A DNA stretch of 30,656 bases. Origin: an uncultured Collinsella sp. GTDB lineage: Bacteria; Actinomycetota; Coriobacteriia; Coriobacteriales; Coriobacteriaceae. The stretch covers positions 1 to 30,656 of the forward strand of contig UPXY01000020.1 of assembly GCA_900538305.1 (NCBI GenBank), read 5' to 3'. The position numbers were made by a program, and so were the translations under genes. The notes under the pieces are model-generated. The model was not told the origin of the DNA and ran no database searches. It was given only the letters and a program-made list of their open reading frames with translations. Positions 23,252 through 30,656 of this stretch are shown here, one piece after another (within the stretch, counting starts at the first letter, position 1; every line of letters starts with the position of its first letter).

Positions 23252-24733
23252 ATGACCTCACCCGTCCGCGTCCGCTTCGCCCCCTCACCCACGGGCAAGC
23301 TTCACATCGGGGGCGCGCGCACCGCAATCTATAACTGGGCGTTCGCCCGCGCCAACCACGGCACATTCATCCTGCGCATCGACGACACGGACCCCACCCG
23401 TTCGACCGACGAGAACACGCAGATCATCCTGCGCGCCATGCGCTGGCTCGGGCTCGACTGGGACGAGGGACCCGATGTGGGAGGCCCGTATGCGCCCTAC
23501 GCGCAGACCGAGCGCCTGGATCTGTACCGCGAGGCGGCCGAGCGCCTACTCGCCGAGGGCAAGGCGTACCCCTGCTTCTGCACGCCCGAAGAGCTCGAGG
23601 CCGATCGCGAGGCAGCACGCGCCCGCAAGGACCCCTTCCAGGGCTACCAGCGCCGCTGCCGGAACATCCCGGCGGATGAGGCGCGCTCCCGCATGGAGGC
23701 CGGCGAGCCCTACACGATCCGCATCAAGGTGCCCGAGGACCGCGGCGATGTGGTAATCGACGACGCCGTGCACGGGCGCGTGGTCTTCGACGCCAAGGAA
23801 CTCGACGACTTCGTGATCTTCCGCTCCGACGGCACGCCCACCTACAACTTCACGACCGTCGTAGACGACGCCGCCATGGGCATCACGCACGTGATCCGCG
23901 GCGACGACCACCTCTCGAACACACCGCGCCAGGTCATGGTCTACGAGGCGCTGGGGGCACCGGTACCGGTGTTCGCGCACATCTCGATGATCTTAGGCGC
24001 CGACGGCAAGAAGCTCTCCAAGCGCCACGGCGCGACAAGCGTCGAGGAGTACCGCGATGCCGGCTACCTCTCGGATGCCTTCGTGAACTACCTGGCACTG
24101 CTCGGCTGGTCGCTCGACGGCGAGACCACGATCATCCCGCGCGACGTGCTCGCGAGCCGCTTCAGCCTCGAGCGCATATCCAAGAACCCGGCGACCTTCG
24201 ACCCCAAGAAGCTCGACTGGATGAACGCCGAGTACATCAACGCCATGGGCGACGATGAGTTCACCGAGAAGATCATGCTGCCCGCGCTCGAGGCTGCCGG
24301 TTCGCCCGTGGTGCGCGAGGCACATCCCGCGAGCTGGTGGGCGCTCCTCGCTTCGATCGTACGGCCGCGCACGAAGATGGCGCCAGACGCCGCGCAGGTC
24401 GCCGCGCCCATCTTCGCCACCGCCGCCACGCTTGCCTACGATGAGAAATCTGTGGCAAAGGGTCTCGCCAAAGAGGGCATGGGCACAGTGCTCGACGCCG
24501 CGCGCGTGGCGCTGGGCACGGTCTCGGCCGACGATTGGCACGCGGCCGAGATCGACGCCGCGCTCGAGCCGCTGCCCGATACGCTCGATTTGAAGAAGCG
24601 CGTCGTGTTCCAAGCGGTTCGCATTGCCGTGTGCGGCACCATGGTGAGCCCGCCGCTCGGCGAAACCATGGAGCTCATAGGCCGCGACGACTGCATGGCT
24701 CGCATCGCCCGCGCCCGCGACCTCGCGCTGTAA
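23252..24733 (+). CDS. gltX: Glutamyl-tRNA synthetase
   Basis: The 493-residue class I synthetase charges tRNA with glutamate. RFAPSPTGKLHIGGARTA carries the HIGH-type motif (His18-Ile-Gly-Gly), and KLSKRHG (254-260) is the KMSKS-type motif. The tRNA-binding helical C-terminal domain has normal length. Start ATG 23252 has AAGGAG 8 nt upstream. Whether it also charges tRNA-Gln (needing GatCAB) cannot be read here. A terminator follows at 24756. Confidence 0.97.
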   Translation: MTSPVRVRFAPSPTGKLHIGGARTAIYNWAFARANHGTFILRIDDTDPTRSTDENTQIILRAMRWLGLDWDEGPDVGGPYAPYAQTERLDLYREAAERLLAEGKAYPCFCTPEELEADREAARARKDPFQGYQRRCRNIPADEARSRMEAGEPYTIRIKVPEDRGDVVIDDAVHGRVVFDAKELDDFVIFRSDGTPTYNFTTVVDDAAMGITHVIRGDDHLSNTPRQVMVYEALGAPVPVFAHISMILGADGKKLSKRHGATSVEEYRDAGYLSDAFVNYLALLGWSLDGETTIIPRDVLASRFSLERISKNPATFDPKKLDWMNAEYINAMGDDEFTEKIMLPALEAAGSPVVREAHPASWWALLASIVRPRTKMAPDAAQVAAPIFATAATLAYDEKSVAKGLAKEGMGTVLDAARVALGTVSADDWHAAEIDAALEPLPDTLDLKKRVVFQAVRIAVCGTMVSPPLGETMELIGRDDCMARIARARDLAL

Positions 24734-24755
24734 ACTTACCCCAGGGGTTTTTAAC

Positions 24756-24790
24756 ATGCACCCGTCACGTCTGTGCCGGGTGCATTTTTT
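24756..24790 (+). terminator. Intrinsic terminator after gltX
   Basis: ATGCACCCG (24756-24764) and CGGGTGCAT (24777-24785) form a perfect 9-bp stem with a 12-nt loop, followed by a T-run to 24790. Confidence 0.9.
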
Positions 24791-24861
24791 GTCCGGACGA
24801 TATGATATCTATAGACCTGTTGGTGGTTTCGAGGAACGCATCTGCCGGTTGGAGGCTTCCC

Positions 24862-25716
24862 ATGGGGCGTGAGATGAAGACGCTCGTCGTCGGCGACATG
24901 CACTGCAAGGAGGAGTTCATCCTCACCCGCGTGGACGCGGCGGTCGAGCGGCTCGGTTGCGAACGCGTCGTCTTCTGCGGCGACTATGTGGACGAGTGGC
25001 ATTCGAGCATCCTAACCATGCGCGACGCGACGGATGCCCTGCGTTCATGGGTGCTCGCGCGCCGTGCAGACGGCCTCATGGTCGACCTCGTCATGGGCAA
25101 CCACGATATGCAATACCGCCTGCACGAGGCGGGGCCGGGCACGCACACCGCGCTTTTCAGCGAGGTCGCGCACCTGCTCGACGAGCTCGGCGTTCGCGCG
25201 GCCGTGACGGTAGGAAGCTCACTCGTGACACACGCCGGCGTGACGCGCGCCTGGGCAAACGACTGCCTCGACCTCACGGAGGGCACCGATGCCGCAACGA
25301 TCGCTCGGCAGCTGAACGCCCTTCTCGACCATGGCCAGAAGGTTTCCCTGCGCATGCTTGCCATGGCAGGCGAAGGCCGCGGAGGCTGGGAGCTGCCCGG
25401 GCCTTTGTGGGCAGACCAGTCCGAGCTTTCCCAAGATCCGCTGCCCGGGCTCGATCAGATCGTGGGGCACACGCCGGTCGAATCCGTCGACCTGTGGAAC
25501 ATCCCCGCCGACGACGGCGTGCACACGACAGCGCGCCTCATCTTCTGCGACACGATGAGCCTGCGGGGCGACCTCTCCCCCATCGGCGACGGCAGCATGC
25601 TCCTCGTCGACGGCAAGACCATCCGCGCCGTGACCGACGACGAGCTCGACATGCAGCCATGGCAGTCTGCCGTCTGGGACTGGATGACCACCAGCGTCCT
25701 TCCCTTCCTCGGCTGA
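24862..25716 (+). CDS. Calcineurin-like metallophosphoesterase
   Basis: The 284-residue protein has the two-metal phosphoesterase motifs in order: GDMH (Asp12, His14), GDYVDE (Asp41, Asp44), GNHD (Asn80, His81), THAG (His124) and GHTP (His203). The usual GDxVDRG reads GDYVDEW, a deviation after the metal ligands. It resembles the PPP/ApaH-like serine phosphatase or Ap4A hydrolase branch, but the substrate is not evident. The chosen ATG 24862 has GGAGG at 24851-24855; upstream ATG 24802 and downstream ATG 24874 lack this. It stands alone between the gltX terminator and the serine dehydratase. Confidence 0.88.
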   Translation: MGREMKTLVVGDMHCKEEFILTRVDAAVERLGCERVVFCGDYVDEWHSSILTMRDATDALRSWVLARRADGLMVDLVMGNHDMQYRLHEAGPGTHTALFSEVAHLLDELGVRAAVTVGSSLVTHAGVTRAWANDCLDLTEGTDAATIARQLNALLDHGQKVSLRMLAMAGEGRGGWELPGPLWADQSELSQDPLPGLDQIVGHTPVESVDLWNIPADDGVHTTARLIFCDTMSLRGDLSPIGDGSMLLVDGKTIRAVTDDELDMQPWQSAVWDWMTTSVLPFLG

Positions 25717-25735
25717 CGAACCATTTTGATAGAAT

Positions 25736-25754
25736 CCAGGCAGGCTGGTTTTTT
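25736..25754 (+). terminator. Weak terminator candidate before the serine dehydratase
   Basis: CCAG (25736-25739) and CTGG (25745-25748) around GCAGG are followed by T6 (25749-25754). The stem is only 4 bp, so efficiency is doubtful. Confidence 0.3.
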
Positions 25755-25773
25755 CATTTTGAAAGGAATGCAC

Positions 25774-27375
25774 ATGTCGAATACCCCGGCTGCGACCTCG
25801 GCGTTCGAGATCCTGGGTCCTATCATGGTCGGCCCCTCGTCCTCGCATACAGCCGGCGCTCTGAGGATCGCGCAGGTAGCGGCCTCGCTCATGGAAGCAC
25901 CTGTCGCGCGCGTGCGCTTCGTGCTGCATAACAGCTTCGCCCACACCTATCGCGGACACGGCACCGACCGCGCGCTCGTCGCGGGCATCCTCGGACTCGC
26001 CACCGACGACGAGCGCATCCGAGACGCCTTCGACCTCGCTGCCGCGCGTGGGCTTTCCTTCGAGTTCGTACAAGGTGCGGACGACTCCCACCTGCACCCC
26101 AATACCGTCGACATCGAGATGACCGACGACGCGGGAGCATCCTGCTCCGTGCGCGGCGAGAGCCTGGGAGGCGGGCGCATCCGCCTTTCGCGTATCAACG
26201 GCGTGAGCGTGAAGATCACCGGCGAATACGACACAGTGTTCGTGGCGCACCGCGACGCCCGCGGCGTGCTCGCCGCCTTGACCGTGCTGCTCTCGACCTA
26301 TGGCCTCAACATCGCGTTCATGCGCACCTACCGCACGGAGCGCGGGGGCGCTGCCTACACCGTGTTCGAGCTCGACGACCTGCCGCGCGGAAGCCAGCTC
26401 GAGGCGCTCCTCCAGGCGCTGCACGGACACGAGCACGTTGAGGTTGCGACGCTCATCCGCATGCCGGGCACCACGCGCACCCCCGATGGAAGCAAGCTCG
26501 CATACGGCTTCTCCGATGCCCGGGAGCTTCTCGCCCTGTGCGAGCAGGCAGCTACCAGCATTGGCGCTATCGCGCGCGCCCGCGAGGAGGAGCTCTCCGG
26601 CGCCGAGGCCGCAAAGGAGACGATGGAACGCGTCATCGCCGCCATGCGTGCCGAGACCACCGAGCCGCTCGAGCACCCGACGCGCTCGCTCGGCGGGCTT
26701 ATCGGCGGCGAGGCGGCACGCGTCCACCAGAGCGCGTCCCGCCTTGCTGAGGGCCTCATGGGCGCAGTGCAGACAGATGCCGTGGCGCGCGCCATGGCGG
26801 TGCTCGAGCGCAGCGCATCCATGGGCGTCATCGTCGCCGCGCCTACAGCGGGATCCGCCGGCATCGTGCCGGGCAGCGTGCTTGCAGCCGGCGAGCATCT
26901 CGGGGCGGATGACGGCGCTATCGCCGACGCTCTGTATTGCGCCGCGGCAGTCGGCCTCATCCTTACGTTGAATGCAAGCGTCTCGGGCGCCGAGGGCGGC
27001 TGCCAAGCGGAGGTCGGAAGCGCTTCGGCCATGGCCGCGGCAGCGCTTGTCCAGCTCTTCGGCGGCACGCCACGGCAAGCGCTCGATGCGGCGTCTCTTG
27101 CCCTCGCGAACCTGCTCGGGCTCGTATGCGACCCGGTGGGCGGACTTGTCGAAGTACCTTGCCAGGTGCGCAACGCCATCGGCGTGGCGGATGCCTTCTC
27201 CGCTGCTCAGCTCGCACTTTCCGGCGTCTGCCCGCTCGTGCCGTTCGACGAGATGGCCACGGTCATGCGCGAAGTGGGTAGTGCCCTTCCCGCGACGCTG
27301 CGCGAGACGGCCAAGGGCGGCATCGCGAAGGCGCCGAGCGCCTGCAGCGCCTGCGCAGCCTGCACATCCCGGTAA
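25774..27375 (+). CDS. L-serine ammonia-lyase, iron-sulfur-dependent, single chain
   Basis: The 533-residue enzyme deaminates L-serine to pyruvate using a [4Fe-4S] cluster. The order is: beta domain with GPSSSHTAGALRIA (20-33), an ACT-like regulatory domain at about 150-225 (HRDARGVLAALTVLLSTYGLNIAFMR region), then the alpha domain. Likely cluster ligands are Cys410 (GGCQAEVGS), Cys452 (LVCDPVGG) and Cys463 (EVPCQVRN). The C-terminus ends in a Cys-rich run (Cys524, Cys527, Cys530). ATG 25774 has AAAGGA at 25762-25767 with 6-nt spacing; ATG 25768 and an upstream frame to 25726 are less suitable. Many bacteria encode the two halves separately, so this is a fused form. Confidence 0.94.
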   Translation: MSNTPAATSAFEILGPIMVGPSSSHTAGALRIAQVAASLMEAPVARVRFVLHNSFAHTYRGHGTDRALVAGILGLATDDERIRDAFDLAAARGLSFEFVQGADDSHLHPNTVDIEMTDDAGASCSVRGESLGGGRIRLSRINGVSVKITGEYDTVFVAHRDARGVLAALTVLLSTYGLNIAFMRTYRTERGGAAYTVFELDDLPRGSQLEALLQALHGHEHVEVATLIRMPGTTRTPDGSKLAYGFSDARELLALCEQAATSIGAIARAREEELSGAEAAKETMERVIAAMRAETTEPLEHPTRSLGGLIGGEAARVHQSASRLAEGLMGAVQTDAVARAMAVLERSASMGVIVAAPTAGSAGIVPGSVLAAGEHLGADDGAIADALYCAAAVGLILTLNASVSGAEGGCQAEVGSASAMAAAALVQLFGGTPRQALDAASLALANLLGLVCDPVGGLVEVPCQVRNAIGVADAFSAAQLALSGVCPLVPFDEMATVMREVGSALPATLRETAKGGIAKAPSACSACAACTSR

Positions 27376-27427
27376 CCAATGCTCCTAGGGCAAGGCGCTT
27401 CGGGCGTCACTTGTCCGATAAAGGGAC

Positions 27428-27433
27428 TATAAT
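27428..27433 (+). promoter_or_regulatory. TATAAT sequence at the start of the L,D-transpeptidase gene
   Basis: A consensus -10 box overlaps the preferred start codon ATG 27432. If it is a real promoter, translation would have to begin at a later start such as ATG 27474. TTGTCC at 27411 is only 11 nt upstream, too close for a -35. Confidence 0.25.
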
Positions 27434-29021
27434 GCCCAGTGCAGTGAAACCACCATCGAGAAAGCCATCGACGATGCCCTTCAAGAGCGAACCGACCGAC
27501 TTTAAGCCCGCCCATTTCGCGCCGGGCAACGACACCCCCAAGCCTCGACGCAAACACAACGTTCCTCTCATCATCGCCATCGTCATCGTCGCGCTCGCCG
27601 CCGTCGCCTATGCGGCCGGCGCCATCGTCTTCTCGAACATCTACTACCCTGGAACGGTGATTGCCGGAACCGACGTCTCGCTCTGCACCGCGAGCGGCGC
27701 TGCGGAACGCCTGCGCGCGGCTTCGCCCGCCTACTCGTTTGAGCTCACGGGCGAGGATTTCGCCTGGAGCTATGCCCCCGAGACGATCGACGACCTCATC
27801 GACGTCGAAGCGGTCACCCAGGGCGAGCTCGCCAAAAACGAGGTCTTCATCTGGCCGGCACGCCTCATCACGGCCCTTCTTTCCCCGGAATCCGAGCAAG
27901 ACGCCATCGATACCGCCACGGCGCCGGACTTCAGCCGTTTCTCGAGCAGCTTCGACGAAGCCGCGTTCGAAGAGGAGCTCGGCGCTGCCGTCGACGCGCA
28001 CAACGAGGATCGTTCCGGCACGTTCACGCCCACGGGAGCCTACGACCCGGAGGCCGGTGCCTTCACGCCCGAGCATGCGCGCGCCTGCAAGAAATTCGAC
28101 CGCGACGAGGTAATCGCCTTCGCGAAGGCTCACCTCGCAGCGCTTTCACCCACCGCGTCCCTCGATGAGCTCGGAGAAGAAGCCTATCTGCCGCTCGAAG
28201 GCGACGTGTCCGACGAGCAAATCGAATCGGCCTGCGATGCCATGAACGAGCTTGCGGGGGCAGATCTTTCGCTCAAGATGGGCGGTGCCGAGGTCGCGCG
28301 CGTGGACGGCGCGTTGATCGCCCAGTGGATCGTGCTCGACGAGAACTACGCGCCCTCCATCGACGAGGAAGCTGTCGCCGCGTGGGTCGAGAAACTCGCA
28401 GACTCGCTCGACACCGTAGGGACGGAACGCACCTATACGCGGCCGGATGGTAAGGAGATTACGGTCTCAGGCGGTACGTTCGGCTGGAAGGTCGATCGCG
28501 AAGCGCTTGCCGAGCTGGTTTCGAGCGCCCTCGCGGATAAGCAGACCGGCGAGGCGGACGTCCCCTGCAGCCAGACCGGCGACGTGTTCACGGCGCCAGG
28601 CGAACGCGACTGGGGCGCCTATGTGGACATCGACATCTCGGAGCAGTACGCGCGCTACTACGACGCCGACGGCAACATCCTCTGGGAGTCGGGCGTCATC
28701 ACCGGCAACCCCAACCTCGGCCAGGATACGCCGACCGGCGTGTACTACCTCAACAACTCGCTGCGCAACATCACACTCGTAGGCAGAACAGACCCCGAGA
28801 CCGGCGAGCCGGAATACGAGACCCCGGTGAGCTTCTGGATGGCGTTCGTGGGAAGCGCCGTCGGCCTGCACGACGCGACCTGGCAGGCGTCCAGCTCCTT
28901 CGGCGACCCGAACGCGTATTATTATTGCGGAAGCCATGGCTGCGTGAACCTGCCCTACAACAAGGCCGAGGAGCTGTTCGGCATGCTCGAGGTCGGCACG
29001 TGCGTCATCACGCACCAGTAA
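27432..29021 (+). CDS. Membrane-anchored L,D-transpeptidase (YkuD domain)
   Basis: The 529-residue protein makes 3-3 peptidoglycan cross-links or attaches proteins to the wall. A Pro/Lys-rich cytoplasmic N-terminus leads to one membrane helix (PLIIAIVIVALAAVAYAAGA, about residues 44-63). The outside region has two segments resembling the putative peptidoglycan-binding domain often found before YkuD (GTDVSLCTASGAAERL; ITVSGGTFGWKVDREAL), then the YkuD catalytic domain: GLHDATW and SHGCVNL with catalytic Cys504. ATG 27432 has AAAGGG at good spacing; TTG 27411 or ATG 27474 are alternatives. The response regulator follows after 33 nt, possibly in one transcript. Confidence 0.93.
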   Translation: MPSAVKPPSRKPSTMPFKSEPTDFKPAHFAPGNDTPKPRRKHNVPLIIAIVIVALAAVAYAAGAIVFSNIYYPGTVIAGTDVSLCTASGAAERLRAASPAYSFELTGEDFAWSYAPETIDDLIDVEAVTQGELAKNEVFIWPARLITALLSPESEQDAIDTATAPDFSRFSSSFDEAAFEEELGAAVDAHNEDRSGTFTPTGAYDPEAGAFTPEHARACKKFDRDEVIAFAKAHLAALSPTASLDELGEEAYLPLEGDVSDEQIESACDAMNELAGADLSLKMGGAEVARVDGALIAQWIVLDENYAPSIDEEAVAAWVEKLADSLDTVGTERTYTRPDGKEITVSGGTFGWKVDREALAELVSSALADKQTGEADVPCSQTGDVFTAPGERDWGAYVDIDISEQYARYYDADGNILWESGVITGNPNLGQDTPTGVYYLNNSLRNITLVGRTDPETGEPEYETPVSFWMAFVGSAVGLHDATWQASSSFGDPNAYYYCGSHGCVNLPYNKAEELFGMLEVGTCVITHQ

Positions 29022-29054
29022 CCCGGCTGTGGAAACGTCTTGGAAGGAGGCGAC

Positions 29055-29780
29055 GTGGCGACGCGCATCTTGCTGGTGGAAGACGACCCCTCCATCATAG
29101 AATCGCTCACGGAACTCTTGCGGGGAGAGGGGTACGCCGTCGACCACGCCTCGACGCAAGACGATGCCCTCGCGCTCGCGTTCGGTGCGCACGCAGCCGC
29201 AAGCCCTGGCGCCATCACCCTGGAAACGAGCACTCCCTATGCGCTCGCACTCCTCGACGTGACGCTCGCGCAGGGCAACGGCTTCGCGGTGTGCGCAGCG
29301 CTCAAGCAGGCGACGCCGAACCTCCCGGTCATCTTCCTCACCGCGTCGGACGACGAGTTCACCACCGTTGCCGGCATCCAGATGGGCGCCGACGACTACA
29401 TTGCCAAACCGTTCCGCCCGCGCGAGCTGCTCGCCCGCATCGCTTCGACGATCCGGCGCTCGAAGCCGGCAGAAAACCGCACGCTCCGCCTTGGCGCGCT
29501 CACTATCGACACCGATCGCGCCCATGTGGAACGAGACGGCGTCGAAATCGTGCTATCTGCCCTCGAGTATCGCCTGCTCCTTCTCTTCGCGCTGAACGCG
29601 GGCAAGCTCGTCACGCGCGAGCAGATCCGCGACGCCCTCTGGGACGACGCAGGAACGTACATCGAGGAGAACACGCTCTCGGTCTACATCAAGCGCCTGC
29701 GCAACAAGATCGAAGACGATCCCCAACATCCCAAGCTCATCGAGACCGTCCGCGGACTTGGGTACAAGGCGCTCGGGTAG
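29055..29780 (+). CDS. OmpR-family response regulator
   Basis: The 241-residue DNA-binding regulator has a receiver domain: acidic pair Asp10/Asp11, phospho-acceptor Asp68 (LLDVTL), Thr96 and Lys118 (YIAKPF). A winged-helix output domain follows (LSALEYRLLLLF; ENTLSVYIKRLRNKI; ETVRGLGYKAL). Asp68 is some 14 positions later than usual because of an Ala/Gly/Thr-containing insertion (about residues 44-61) before beta strand 3. The GTG start at 29055 is preceded by GGAAGGAGG (29042-29050). The partner kinase begins 8 nt after the stop. Confidence 0.95.
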   Translation: MATRILLVEDDPSIIESLTELLRGEGYAVDHASTQDDALALAFGAHAAASPGAITLETSTPYALALLDVTLAQGNGFAVCAALKQATPNLPVIFLTASDDEFTTVAGIQMGADDYIAKPFRPRELLARIASTIRRSKPAENRTLRLGALTIDTDRAHVERDGVEIVLSALEYRLLLLFALNAGKLVTREQIRDALWDDAGTYIEENTLSVYIKRLRNKIEDDPQHPKLIETVRGLGYKALG

Positions 29781-29787
29781 GCGTATC

Positions 29788-30656
29788 ATGCTGAGGAACC
29801 ACGAGGTCGCGCGAGCGATAGGCGCATGGGTGCTGCTCTCTATAGCGGCGATGGCCGGAGGATTCGCCATCCTGGGCGAGTTGGGCGCGCTCGTCGCATG
29901 CGCGGCAAGCCTCCTCACCGCCCTTCCCTTCCTCATCCTCACGCATATTCGCTACCGCAAGCTTTCGGAGCTAAGCGCGAGCATCGACGCCATGCTCCAC
30001 GGCGAACGGGAGCTCGACCTCGATGCCATGGCCGAAGGCGAACTCGCGATTCTGGGCAATGAGCTCGAGAAGCTGGTCACGCGGCTCAACCTAACCGTCG
30101 ACGAGCTCGCCCGCGAGAAGCAGGCGCTCTCCGATGCCCTCGCCGACATCTCGCACCAGATCAAAACACCCTTGACCTCGCTTTCCATTTCCACCGAACT
30201 TGTGAGGAAGCATCTGGTTGCACTGCCGGATTGCGCCGAGGACGTTGAACGCTTGCGTCGCATAGAGCAACTCGAATTGCGCATCGAAAACCTCGTTGCC
30301 GCGCTTCTGAAGCTTGCACGACTCGACGCAGGCGTGATTCACCTTGCCCGCGAGCAGGTTGAGGTGGAAGACGCCGTTCGCAGCGCCACGCAACCGCTCT
30401 CGGTCGCGCTCGACATCGCCGACGTCGAGCTTTTGGTGGATGTCGACCCGGGATGCACGTTTACCGGTGACCTCGCATGGACCGCCGAGGCACTGGGGAA
30501 TATCGTGAAGAACTGCATGGAGCATACACCAGCGGGCGGCGCCGTACACATCCAAGCTTGGGAAGACGCGCTCGCGTGCCGCATCCGTGTGACAGACACC
30601 GGTCCTGGCATCGCGGAAGAAGACCTTCCGCACATTTTCGAACGCTTCTATCGCGG
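29788..30656 (+). CDS. Sensor histidine kinase, 3' end outside window
   Basis: The frame is open from ATG 29788 to the window end, giving 289 residues. Two membrane helices (about 10-30 and 33-52) are joined by a very short loop, so there is no real extracellular sensor domain. Next come a HAMP-like linker, the H-box DISHQIKTPLTSL with phospho-acceptor His123, the N-box GNIVKNCMEHT (Asn242), DTGPGI (G1) and IFERFYR (F-box). It should phosphorylate the regulator just upstream. The architecture matches kinases that sense within the membrane or through a partner transporter; such a partner would lie beyond the window. Confidence 0.93.
   Translation, partial: MLRNHEVARAIGAWVLLSIAAMAGGFAILGELGALVACAASLLTALPFLILTHIRYRKLSELSASIDAMLHGERELDLDAMAEGELAILGNELEKLVTRLNLTVDELAREKQALSDALADISHQIKTPLTSLSISTELVRKHLVALPDCAEDVERLRRIEQLELRIENLVAALLKLARLDAGVIHLAREQVEVEDAVRSATQPLSVALDIADVELLVDVDPGCTFTGDLAWTAEALGNIVKNCMEHTPAGGAVHIQAWEDALACRIRVTDTGPGIAEEDLPHIFERFYR

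Noticed and set aside
27411..27433. TTGTCC...TATAAT as a full promoter for the L,D-transpeptidase
   Set aside because: The spacer is only 11 nt, and the -10 box overlaps the start codon with the better ribosome site.
1..30656. CRISPR arrays, tRNA or rRNA genes, insertion sequences, prophage genes
   Set aside because: No regular spaced repeats, no recognisable tRNA or rRNA segments and no transposase or integrase frames were found.

Overview
This 30.7 kb window is GC-rich chromosomal DNA packed with housekeeping genes. It most resembles a Coriobacteriia-type actinobacterium (Collinsella/Olsenella/Enorma-like). That placement is inference from three things: high GC, the GlgC plus GlgD pair together with a GH13-GH77 fusion, and core genes with good Shine-Dalgarno sites. 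No rRNA, tRNA, CRISPR array, transposase or prophage gene was seen.

Layout. (a) 1-8116: a glycogen locus on the plus strand, with the 3' end of glgB, then glgP, glgC, glgD, a terminator, glgA and a second terminator. GlgB and GlgA both end in long low-complexity Lys/Ala-rich tails. (b) 8117-8635: a gene-poor gap with the relic of a zinc-ribbon gene and a candidate control region. (c) 8636-11947: one large protein joining a GH13 amylase-type enzyme to a GH77 4-alpha-glucanotransferase. (d) 12100-12381: a small FmdB-type zinc-ribbon protein, which converges on (e) a minus-strand group priA-def-fmt-rsmB (18009 down to 12519). A perfect 33-bp inverted repeat separates d from e. (f) 18355-19632: metK on the minus strand. 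(g) 23067 down to 19808: a translationally coupled pair, a degenerate ABC-type ATPase-like protein and a YhgE/Pip-family membrane protein. (h) 23252-27375: plus-strand gltX, a metallophosphoesterase and a single-chain iron-sulfur L-serine dehydratase. (i) 27432-30656: a membrane-anchored L,D-transpeptidase followed by an OmpR-type response regulator and the start of its histidine kinase, which runs off the window.

How the genes work together. GlgC/GlgD make ADP-glucose, GlgA polymerises it, GlgB branches it, GlgP removes glucose-1-phosphate, and the fusion protein would process the leftover malto-oligosaccharides, so storage and recovery sit side by side. PriA restarts replication forks, while Def, Fmt and RsmB serve translation initiation and rRNA modification. 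The last block suggests cell-wall remodelling beside an envelope-sensing two-component system.

The least explained items are five: the tails on two glycogen enzymes; the ABC-like protein that lacks every ATPase motif yet is coupled to YhgE/Pip; a low-GC3 mosaic segment inside YhgE/Pip; the 101-nt perfect palindrome at 12400-12500; and the zinc-ribbon relic at 8135-8482. I did not find a clearly new multi-gene system; the ABC-like/YhgE pair is the nearest candidate.
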